In this document: positions 1 through 6,085 of the stretch, one piece after another
Layout of the letters: every line of letters starts with the position of its first letter
How positions within the stretch are numbered: position 1 is the stretch's first letter
Origin: JBBQVO01 sp038211505
GTDB lineage: Bacteria > Chloroflexota > Dehalococcoidia > DSTF01 > JACRBR01
Length of the DNA: 16,358 nt
Direction of reading: 5' to 3'
Assembly: GCA_038211505.1 (NCBI GenBank)
Contig: JBBQVO010000061.1
Location: 1-16,358 of the forward strand
Made by a program: the position numbers and the translations under genes
Notes under the pieces: generated by a model
What the model saw: the letters and a program-made list of their open reading frames with translations, nothing else
Told to the model about the DNA's origin: nothing
Databases searched by the model: none

Positions 1-1
1 C

Positions 2-184
2 AGGCTGCGGGTGCTCGCGTCACAATGCGACGTGCCGGGGGCGGTTCGCGCTCTGCGCGCCATCACCGACGCCCGCCAGCAGCTGACCGAGAACGCGAGC
101 CCGGTGCTCGCGCTGGAGGCGATGATGCTGGCGCTGCCGCGACTCACGCGCAACGCCGTCAGCGAGCGGCTCGCGGGCCGTTAA
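2..184 (+). CDS. holB: DNA polymerase III delta' subunit, C-terminal fragment
   Basis: The window opens inside a reading frame that runs to a TAA at 182-184 and gives about 60 C-terminal residues. The segment contains LTENASPVLALEAMMLALPRL, which fits the last helical part of the clamp-loader delta' subunit; this family usually ends with an 'N.NP.LALE.LLL.L' helix. Delta' is part of the complex that loads the sliding clamp on DNA. The AAA+ part would lie upstream of the window. The ricT/yaaT gene follows after 54 nt on the same strand, and that gene order (holB then yaaT) is known from Firmicutes, which supports the call. Identification rests on a short helix motif plus context, so it is probable rather than certain. 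Confidence 0.68.
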   Translation, partial: RLRVLASQCDVPGAVRALRAITDARQQLTENASPVLALEAMMLALPRLTRNAVSERLAGR

Positions 185-238
185 TCGACGAAAGGAACGC
201 CGCGCACCCGCACCGGGGTGCAGCGGGGGTGACAACAG

Positions 239-1330
239 ATGAGCGACCAGCAGCGCATTCCCGTCGGCGTCCGCTTCAAGGAAGCCGGCAAGATCTACTA
301 CTTCGACGCTCTTGAGTATCAGCTCGATGTTGGCAACTACGTCGTCGTCGAGACGTCGCACGGCCTCGAGATCGGGCGGGTCGTCGTCTCGCCGGAGCAG
401 GTGCTGGCCAGTGAGATCAAAGAATCGCTCAAGCCGATCTTGCGCGTGGCATCGCCGGAAGACTTGCAGCAGCAGCGCGAGCTGAAGGAGCGCGCCGCCG
501 AGGAGCTGCGTGAAGCGAAGCATCGCGTCGCCCGCGACGGCATCGACATGCAGATCGTCTCCGGCGAGTACAACCTCGAAGGCTCGCAGATCACGTTCTA
601 CTTCACGTCGGCCGATCGCATCGACTTCCGGCCGCTGGTTCGCGAGCTCGGCGCTGACTTCGGCACGAAGGTGCAGTTCCTGCAGGTCGGGGAGCGCGAT
701 CGCGCCAAGCTGCTCGATGGCTACGACGTGTGCGGCCAGCGCCTGTGCTGCGCCTCATGGCAGACGACGTTCCCGTCGGTCTCGATCAAGATGGCGAAGG
801 AGCAGGATCTGCCGCTCAACCCGCAGAAGATCTCCGGCGTCTGCGGCCGTCTCTACTGCTGCCTGACGTTCGAGTACGAGGGCTATCGCGAGCTGCGCGG
901 CCAGATGCCGAAGGTCGGCTCGATGGTGTCGACGCCGTCGGGCGAGGCGAAGGTCAACAGCGTGAACCTGATGTCGAAGATGGTGCGGCTGTGGCTGACC
1001 GAGCAGCATCAGGTCGTCGAGATGTCCGTCACTGATCTGCAGATGCAGTACGGCCTTACAGTGCGGCCCGTCGAGCTCGTGCGCGAGATCGAAGAGCCGC
1101 TCCGCACATCGACACCAACGGCCGAAGCGACGATGCCGACGGCGGAGTCGCAGTCCCGCGTGATCGGCGAGACGCCGGCGAGCGACGGCGAGCCGGCGGC
1201 GGCGCCGACAGACGCGGACGGCGAACGGCGGCGACGCCGGGGGCGCCGGGGCGGCCGTAACCGCCGGCGTGGGGGTGGTGATGGTGGTGGTGGGGCGCCG
1301 GGTGGCGACGGGGCACCGCCGAGCGCGTAG
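239..1330 (+). CDS. ricT: PSP1 domain protein RicT (YaaT family) with Arg/Gly-rich tail
   Basis: A 363-residue protein. Residues 1-270 match the PSP1/YaaT family: an N-terminal VGVRFKEAGKIYYFD strand region, then the PSP1 core with six cysteines at about 165, 170, 171, 202, 207 and 208, in GYDVCGQRLCC and GVCGRLYCC. In Bacillus subtilis RicT (YaaT) acts with RicA and RicF; the complex carries [4Fe-4S] clusters and promotes RNase Y-dependent mRNA maturation. The cysteine pattern seen here is the expected cluster-binding set. The ATG at 239 follows a G-rich stretch (225-229) about 9 nt upstream. The C-terminal ~80 residues are unlike the Bacillus protein (about 275 residues): an acidic/Pro/Ala stretch followed by a run of Arg and Gly. 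That tail looks disordered and could bind RNA, which is inference. Confidence 0.9.
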   Translation: MSDQQRIPVGVRFKEAGKIYYFDALEYQLDVGNYVVVETSHGLEIGRVVVSPEQVLASEIKESLKPILRVASPEDLQQQRELKERAAEELREAKHRVARDGIDMQIVSGEYNLEGSQITFYFTSADRIDFRPLVRELGADFGTKVQFLQVGERDRAKLLDGYDVCGQRLCCASWQTTFPSVSIKMAKEQDLPLNPQKISGVCGRLYCCLTFEYEGYRELRGQMPKVGSMVSTPSGEAKVNSVNLMSKMVRLWLTEQHQVVEMSVTDLQMQYGLTVRPVELVREIEEPLRTSTPTAEATMPTAESQSRVIGETPASDGEPAAAPTDADGERRRRRGRRGGRNRRRGGGDGGGGAPGGDGAPPSA

Positions 1331-1404
1331 CAGGATATGTGAGTCGGCCGCTGGTGAGTGGGATTACTCCGTTGGTTACGTCGGAGGGATACCACCCATG
1401 GGCA

Positions 1405-1505
1405 CCTGCGGTTCCTCGCTGGCGCTCCCACGACAATGACGTTCAGTGGTTGGACTGCTTTTTGTCGTGACATCGGAGAGATTCCTCGACTGCGCTCGGA
1501 ATGAC
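1405..1505 (-). repeat. Two copies of a dispersed 'HSERSRGI'-type intergenic repeat
   Basis: In the gap between ricT and the ABC permease, two related ~31-36-nt units lie in the same orientation on the minus strand: 1475-1505 (begins GTCATTCCGAGCG) and 1405-1440 (begins GTCATTGTCGTGGGAGCG). Both share GTCATT, then GAGCG, then CGAGGAA. Translated, the first yields CHSERSRGI, a string I recall as a frequent false-ORF product from a repeat spread over many unrelated genomes. It is not coding here. The rest of 1331-1653 holds a hairpin (1559-1599) and a phased repeat (1621-1649); I see no gene in it. Confidence 0.6.
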
Positions 1506-1558
1506 AGTTGCGGTGCGAACGACAGTGTTGGCGGACGACAGACGTGGCGGAAACGGCA

Positions 1559-1599
1559 GCGCGTCGGATCATCGACGCGACGCGACGATCACGACGCGC
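1559..1599. terminator. Imperfect 16-bp hairpin between convergent genes
   Basis: GCGCGTCG (1559-1566) pairs with CGACGCGC (1592-1599), and GATCATCG (1567-1574) pairs with CGACGATC (1583-1590) with one mismatch and one bulged A at 1591. The loop is 8 nt. It lies between the convergent ends of ricT (1330) and the permease gene (1654), where a bidirectional terminator is expected. No U-run follows on either strand, so it is at best a weak intrinsic terminator. Confidence 0.4.
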
Positions 1600-1620
1600 G
1601 CTCAGACACCAACCGTCTAA

Positions 1621-1649
1621 CCTTCTGTGCTTCTCTGTGTTCTCTGTGG
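1621..1649 (-). repeat. Phased CACAGAG repeat
   Basis: On the minus strand, three CACAGAR units spaced 9-10 nt apart start 5 nt after the stop codon of the permease gene. A related array follows the HD-GYP gene at 11770-11793. Confidence 0.65.
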
Positions 1650-1653
1650 ATGG

Positions 1654-2583
1654 CTAGCGGGAGCGGGGGTCGAGGGCGTCGCGGAGGCCGTCGCCGAGGA
1701 AGGTGAAGGAGAGCATGAGCGTCGCGACGGCGAGGGCGGGGAATACGACGTTCCAGACGTTGACCTGGATCGAGTTGTAGCCGATGCTCACCAGCAGGCC
1801 GAGACTGCCGGGCGTCGTCAGGCCGATGAAACTCAGCGCCGCCTCGGCGAAGATGGCCGCGGGAATGCCGAATGTGATCGCGACGATCACCGGGCCGAGC
1901 GTGTTCGGCAACATGTGTTGGATCACGACGCGGAAGCGCGATGCGCCGAGCGATCGCGCCGCGAGCACGTAGTCGCGCTCCGCCAGGGAGAGCATCTGTC
2001 CACGCACGAGGCGCGCGATGGTGGTCCAGGCGACAAGGCCGATCGCGAGGATGACGATCACGCGCGGGTTGGAGATGATCGGCCAGTGCCGGCCGAACAG
2101 CACCGAACGCACGAGGATGATCGCCAGCAGATCGGGGAACGCGTACATGATGTCGGTGAACCGCATCAGCAGATTGTCCGACCACTTGCCGCCGAGCGCG
2201 GCGCCGGCTCCGATTGTGAATCCGATCAGGATGATTACGACTTGCGCGCCGAGGCCGATCTGGATCGAGATGCGCACGCCGTCGAGCACGCGCGCAAAGA
2301 GGTCGCGGCCGAGCTGATCGGTGCCGAACCACGTGTGCTGAGTCGGGCCGCTCTGCTTGATGCCGGTGAAGTCACCCGGCGCATAGCGGGCGAGAGGCCC
2401 GACATAGGCGCCGACGAAGGCAACGAAGATGACCACCGACAACAGGAGCAGCGCCAGCATCGCCAGACGGTTCTTGATCAGGCGTCGCCAGGCGTCCGAC
2501 CACAGCCCGCGCTGTTGCCGGAAGTGCATATCGGGATCGACGATGGCGCCTGGCGCGCCGAGCAGCGTCTCTTGCGTTGTCAT
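1654..2583 (-). CDS. Peptide/oligopeptide-type ABC transporter permease, DppC/OppC family
   Basis: A 309-residue inner-membrane permease of the binding-protein-dependent transport superfamily. The cytoplasmic N-terminus (about 1-38, with WRRLIKNRLAMLAL) and first membrane segment are followed by an external loop holding HTWFGTDQLGRDLFARV, a hallmark of DppC/OppC. The EAA loop that contacts the ATPase is DYVLAARSLGASRFRVVIQHMLPN. The protein ends at DALDPRSR, as is usual for this family. The start is set by a TGATG overlap with the upstream permease gene, so the two are translationally coupled; the open frame continues upstream to 2988 but that part is antisense shadow of the other permease. 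Dpp, Opp, nickel and glycoside importers share this fold, so substrate cannot be read from the permease. Confidence 0.93.
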   Translation of the reverse strand: MTTQETLLGAPGAIVDPDMHFRQQRGLWSDAWRRLIKNRLAMLALLLLSVVIFVAFVGAYVGPLARYAPGDFTGIKQSGPTQHTWFGTDQLGRDLFARVLDGVRISIQIGLGAQVVIILIGFTIGAGAALGGKWSDNLLMRFTDIMYAFPDLLAIILVRSVLFGRHWPIISNPRVIVILAIGLVAWTTIARLVRGQMLSLAERDYVLAARSLGASRFRVVIQHMLPNTLGPVIVAITFGIPAAIFAEAALSFIGLTTPGSLGLLVSIGYNSIQVNVWNVVFPALAVATLMLSFTFLGDGLRDALDPRSR

Positions 2584-3539
2584 CAGCGGTACCTGATGCG
2601 CGGGTCGACCGCAGCATACGCCAGATCGACGAGCAGGTTCGCCATCGTGACGATCAGCGTGAAGAAGAGCGTGGTGCCCATGATCGTGGCGTAGTCGCGG
2701 CGCACGATCGCGTTGATCGTCTCGCGCCCGAGGCCCGGTATCGAGAACATCGTTTCGATGATGAACGAGCCCGTGATGAGGTTCGCAGCGATCGGCCCCA
2801 TGACCGTAAGCACCGGGATCAGCGCATTCTTGATCGTGTGCCGCGTGACGACGCGCGTCTCGCGCAGGCCCTTGGCGCGAGCGGTGCGGATGTAATCCTG
2901 ATTCAGCACTTCGAGCACACTCGCCCGCGTGACGCGCGCGATGTACGCCGCAGGAAGCGCGCTGATGGCGATCACGGGGATGACGCATTTGCGCCAGTCG
3001 TACGCCGACGACGTGAACACGTCGGACAGCTGTAGCGGCCCGCCCCAGCCCAATAGCTTGAACCAGCCGAGATCAATCGCAAAGAACAGCGCGAGAAACG
3101 AGCCAACGATGAAACTTGGCATGCTGGCACCGATCGTGGCAAAGCCGACGCCGATATAGTCGAGCGGGCCGTTGTGGTTCAGCGCCGAGAGCGTGCCGAG
3201 CGTCATCCCCAGCACTACGGCGACGATCAGCCCCATGATGCCGAGCTGCGCCGTGACGAAGAAGGTGCGCCGGATGATCTCCGTCACATCTTGATCACCC
3301 TGAAACGACAGGCCGAGATCGCCGTGCGACGCGTCCCACAAGTACAGACCGTACTGCTTGTACAGCGGTTGGTCGAGGTGGTATCGCCGTTCGAGCGCTG
3401 CTTCGACGGCGGGCGGCACTTTCTTATCCTGAGTGAACGGGCCGCCCGGCACGGCATGCATGAGAAAGAATGTGATCGTGGCCACGGCCCAGAGGACGGG
3501 GATCACCCAGAGAACGCGTCGGATGGTGTAGGCGGCCAT
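2583..3539 (-). CDS. Peptide/oligopeptide-type ABC transporter permease, DppB/OppB family
   Basis: A 318-residue permease that pairs with the DppC/OppC-type partner to form the membrane channel. It begins MAAYTIRRVLWVIPVLWAVATITFFLMH, the standard first membrane segment, followed by the PGGPF loop and HLDQPLYKQYGLYLWDASHGDLGLSF, which is typical of the B permease. The EAA loop is DYIRTARAKGLRETRVVTRHTIKNALIPVL. The C-terminus DLAYAAVDPRIRYR is also diagnostic. An in-frame GTG at 3566 would add nine residues, but it lies inside a perfect hairpin (3551-3576) and no membrane segment would be gained, so ATG 3539 is preferred. The ribosome site at 3539 is weak, fitting lower expression than the binding protein. 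The stop overlaps the next gene by TGATG. Confidence 0.93.
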   Translation of the reverse strand: MAAYTIRRVLWVIPVLWAVATITFFLMHAVPGGPFTQDKKVPPAVEAALERRYHLDQPLYKQYGLYLWDASHGDLGLSFQGDQDVTEIIRRTFFVTAQLGIMGLIVAVVLGMTLGTLSALNHNGPLDYIGVGFATIGASMPSFIVGSFLALFFAIDLGWFKLLGWGGPLQLSDVFTSSAYDWRKCVIPVIAISALPAAYIARVTRASVLEVLNQDYIRTARAKGLRETRVVTRHTIKNALIPVLTVMGPIAANLITGSFIIETMFSIPGLGRETINAIVRRDYATIMGTTLFFTLIVTMANLLVDLAYAAVDPRIRYR

Positions 3540-3550
3540 GAGAGTCCACG

Positions 3551-3576
3551 GTGGCGGCCCGCGCACGGGCCGCCAC
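3551..3576 (-). promoter_or_regulatory. Perfect 11-bp hairpin between binding-protein and permease genes
   Basis: GTGGCGGCCCG (3551-3561) and CGGGCCGCCAC (3566-3576) are perfect complements with a 4-nt loop. The hairpin lies 22 nt beyond the binding-protein stop and 12 nt before the permease start. No T-run follows on the minus strand, so it is more likely an mRNA-stabilising or partially attenuating element than a full terminator. Such hairpins are well known in importer operons, where they give more binding protein than permease. Confidence 0.7.
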
Positions 3577-3597
3577 CTGATTGAACGTTATCGAGCG

Positions 3598-5451
3598 CTA
3601 GCTCTTCTTCACGTACCAGCACTCCATGCAGTAGTTGCCCGGCTGTCCGGCGTCGATCGTGCCGTTGGCCAGCACGCCGCCGATCTTCGGGCTCAGCAGG
3701 TAGGGCTTGGCATCCTGGTACATGGGGATGACGCCGCACAGGTTCGTGACGATCGCCGTCTCCATCTTCTGGTACGCCTTCGTCCGCGCGTCGTCCGAAG
3801 CAGCCGTGCCGGCCTCCTTGAACGCCGCGTCGACGTCCGGGTTGGTGCAGTTGTAGTGGTTGTTGCCACCGCCGGTGTTGAAGAGCCCGACGAGCGGGTT
3901 CTCAGCATCCGGGTAGTCCAACTGCCAGCCGCCCGGGAAGAGCTGGAACGTCTCGTTGTTGAAGTCCGCCGACCGCGTCTTGCTGTCGACGAACTGCGGG
4001 TCGATGTTGATGCCCAGCGTGTCCTTGAAAGCCTTCTTGACGAAGTCCGCCTCGTCGCGCTTCTGCTGCGTGTCGCGGGCGATCCAGGTGAACGTCGGCA
4101 GACCAGCGCCGTTCGGGTACCCCGCATCGGCCTCGGCCTTCTGCGCCGCCGCCTTGTCGAACCCGATCGTGCTGTCGAACTTCTCGTTGCCCTGGAACGC
4201 CTTCAGTCCCTTGACGAGCCAGTAGGTCGCCGGAGCGTGCACACCGTCAAACACGGCATCGACGAGCGCCTTGCGATCGAGCGCGCGGCTCATCGCCAAC
4301 CGCAGGTTGAACGCCGCCTTGATCTTTTCCGGTGTTCCGCCATTCGCGCCCAGGATCGGGTCCTTCATCTGGACTTCGATCGTGGTGATGCGCGCCGACG
4401 GCACGATGAGCACGGAGGCCTTCAACCCCGAGTCGGCCTTCGCGACGGTCGAGTCCGTCGCCTGGATCTCGGTCTCCTGAAGTTCGCCCGTCTGGAACGC
4501 CTTGAACGCCGCCGGGAGATCATCGATGAACTTCACCGTGATCTGCTGCAACGCCGGCTTCTGGCCAAACCAGTTGGGGTTCGGCGCCAGGGTGGCGTGA
4601 TCCTTCGCGACCACTTCCTTCAGCGTGAACGGTCCGTTGACGACGATGTTCGCCGGGTCGGTCCACGCGTCCTTGAACTTCTCGATAAGATCCTGCCGCG
4701 ATGGGAACGTCGGCCAGAGCGCGAAGATCGTGTTGAACGTCGCGACCGGCTTGTTCGTCGTCACCTGGAGCGTCAGGTCGTCGGTGGCCTTTGCGCCGAT
4801 CGCCGCGGTCAGCGCCGCTTGCGCGGCCGCGTCCTTGTTGGCGAACGCCTCATCGCACCCCTTCACTTCGCCGATGCCCGCGCCCAGGATGTACTGGTAC
4901 GGACTCGCGACGACCGGGTCGCACTCGCGCTGAATGCCGTAGACGAAGTCCTTGGCCGTGATCGGCTGTCCGTCGGACCACTTCAGCCCGGACTTCAGCT
5001 TGATCGTGTAGACGGTCTCGCCCGCTTCGTTCGGCGCGGCGAGCTTGCCGGCGCCGGTGACGGCCTCAACCTTCGGTTCGCCGTCGGCGATCCCGTTCTC
5101 GACCTTGACGCCGCCTTTGCCGTCATCGGTCAGGTTGTACAGACCGCGGAACAGCATCCGCTCGACGCCGATGTCTTGCTCGAAGTTCGAGCGGTGCGGA
5201 TCGTAGAACTGCGGCTCGCCGAGCTGAATCGTGATCTTCTGCTGATCGGCCGGCGCCGCGTCAGCGTGCGCGCCCGATGCTGACGTGGCGGCGGTCGTCG
5301 CCCCGGCGGCGGGCGATTTGGCGCCGCTGCCCGCGCCTGCTGTTGCTGTCTTGTCGCTGCTGCTCGTGCCGCTGCTGCATGCAGCGGCGAAGACGAGTGT
5401 GGCGGACATCGTCGCCGCCAGGATCAGAAACCATCGGTTTCTTACGTTCAT
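3598..5451 (-). CDS. Lipoprotein peptide-binding protein of ABC importer (SBP_bac_5 family)
   Basis: A 617-residue extracytoplasmic solute-binding protein, first gene of the importer operon. Residues 1-24 form a lipoprotein signal peptide (basic NVRNR, hydrophobic core, FAAA) before the lipid-anchored Cys25. A Ser/Thr/Ala/Gly tether of about 40 residues follows. The mature part has the OppA/DppA family layout: ITIQLGEPQFYDPHRSN near the start, LLFRGLYN-like MLFRGLYNLTDDG, LKSGLKWSDGQPITAKDFVYGIQRECDP, and NGPFTLKEVVAKDHATLAPNPNWFG. These are classic for cluster C binding proteins that take oligopeptides, though some relatives bind nickel, opines or sugars. Start: ATG 5451 has GGAGG 4 nt upstream. 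The two permease genes follow; no ATPase gene is present in the window. Substrate is assigned only at family level. Confidence 0.93.
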   Translation of the reverse strand: MNVRNRWFLILAATMSATLVFAAACSSGTSSSDKTATAGAGSGAKSPAAGATTAATSASGAHADAAPADQQKITIQLGEPQFYDPHRSNFEQDIGVERMLFRGLYNLTDDGKGGVKVENGIADGEPKVEAVTGAGKLAAPNEAGETVYTIKLKSGLKWSDGQPITAKDFVYGIQRECDPVVASPYQYILGAGIGEVKGCDEAFANKDAAAQAALTAAIGAKATDDLTLQVTTNKPVATFNTIFALWPTFPSRQDLIEKFKDAWTDPANIVVNGPFTLKEVVAKDHATLAPNPNWFGQKPALQQITVKFIDDLPAAFKAFQTGELQETEIQATDSTVAKADSGLKASVLIVPSARITTIEVQMKDPILGANGGTPEKIKAAFNLRLAMSRALDRKALVDAVFDGVHAPATYWLVKGLKAFQGNEKFDSTIGFDKAAAQKAEADAGYPNGAGLPTFTWIARDTQQKRDEADFVKKAFKDTLGINIDPQFVDSKTRSADFNNETFQLFPGGWQLDYPDAENPLVGLFNTGGGNNHYNCTNPDVDAAFKEAGTAASDDARTKAYQKMETAIVTNLCGVIPMYQDAKPYLLSPKIGGVLANGTIDAGQPGNYCMECWYVKKS

Positions 5452-5590
5452 CCTGCCTCCCTCCGGCGAGCCATCCGTGGGGATTGGCTCACCCTAACCA
5501 ACGACCGAGACGGGCCACCTGGGCCCTGGACGGGGGTCTCTCTCGGCGCACCTCCTTAAGCATCGGTTCAGGAGTCCGCGTTCGGATGCT
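5452..5590 (-). promoter_or_regulatory. Structured 5' leader of the ABC importer operon with upstream mini-ORFs
   Basis: The predicted leader holds three features. A GC-rich branched fold spans 5505-5546: CCGAGAC at 5505-5511 pairs with GTCTCTCTCGG at 5536-5546 (4-nt bulge), and inside it GGGCC (5512-5516) pairs with GGCCC (5522-5526). A strong Shine-Dalgarno-like AAGGAGGTG lies at 5549-5557 but no standard start codon is suitably spaced behind it. A 24-codon ORF (5489-5563, MLKEVRRERPPSRAQV...) runs through the fold. A second 8-codon ORF (5448-5474, MARRREAG) ends in an ATGA overlap with the binding-protein start. It fits no riboswitch class I recognise. Confidence 0.35.
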
Positions 5591-5593
5591 GGG

Positions 5594-5622
5594 ATCGTAT
5601 CAGCGTTGACAATATCCAGCAA
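5594..5622 (-). promoter_or_regulatory. Predicted promoter of the ABC importer operon
   Basis: On the minus strand TTGCTG (5617-5622) and TACGAT (5594-5599) are separated by exactly 17 nt. Initiation would fall near 5587 and leave a leader of about 135 nt. The same TACGAT -10 hexamer with 17-nt spacing is used by the predicted promoter of the miniprotein gene (8859-8887), which strengthens both calls. No experimental support. Confidence 0.5.
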
Positions 5623-5750
5623 TTTGGCGCACCTATGCCAGATTCGATTATGCGCTCAAAACACTCGCCGAACACCCACATCGCCGCCACAGACATTGCG
5701 AATTCATATCGCTCCGGCCGAGACCGCCGCCAGATGCGCACGGTTCGATG

Positions 5751-6010
5751 TGCGGCCGAGGCGGCGTCCCTACGTTCTCAGATTGTTGCCCGCTCGTAAT
5801 TGGATGCTGTCCGGAATACGCCCGGGGCGCCGTCCCTCCGTCCGCGACTGCCGCCGATGGTGGCTTTCACGGACGCGGACGGAGCTAAAGCTGCGTCCCT
5901 ACGTTCTCAGATTGTTGCCCCGCTCGTAGTTGGATGCTGCTCGATATACGGCCAAGGCTGCGTTCCTACGTCCTCGTCCTCGGATTGTTGCCGCTGCCTG
6001 GTGGATGCGT
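5751..6010. repeat. Degenerate tandem array of four ~65-nt units
   Basis: The string GTCCCT/GTTCCT recurs at 5766, 5832, 5895 and 5962, spacings 66, 63 and 67 nt. Copies 1 and 3 are close: both carry CGTCCCTACGTTCTCAGATT and then GCTCGTARTTGGATGCTG, followed by an ATACG segment. Copy 4 is more diverged, and copy 2 the most. The array occupies the upstream region shared by the importer operon and the crotonyl-CoA carboxylase/reductase gene. Apart from it, 5640-5750 shows no recognisable gene or site. Open frames across it give repeated RPYVLRLLP strings, which look like repeat translation and not protein. Confidence 0.7.
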
Positions 6011-6085
6011 CTCGCGAGCACGGCCGCTATCCTTCCGCCACGCGGCCGCCCCACACCTGACAGCAGCGCCGCGACGGAGGACGAT

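Noticed and set aside
2584..2988. Upstream extension of the C permease frame to 2988
   Set aside because: The extra 135 residues overlap the B permease gene and have no membrane character; the TGATG overlap gives a normal start.
3538..5283. A 581-codon plus-strand open frame opposite the binding-protein gene
   Set aside because: It is antisense to a clear lipoprotein gene, is Arg/Val/Leu-rich as expected of high-GC shadow frames, and shows no domain.
5606..5639. Plus-strand promoter starting from TTGACA at 5606
   Set aside because: The hexamer is perfect, but the nearest TAT-type -10 lies 22 nt downstream, too far for a standard promoter.
5764..6008. CRISPR array
   Set aside because: Units are too long and too diverged, and no short constant repeat alternates with unique spacers of even length; no cas genes are near.
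5930..6085. N-terminal extension of the crotonyl-CoA carboxylase/reductase from 5930
   Set aside because: It is translated from the tandem array, and GGAGG directly precedes ATG 6086.
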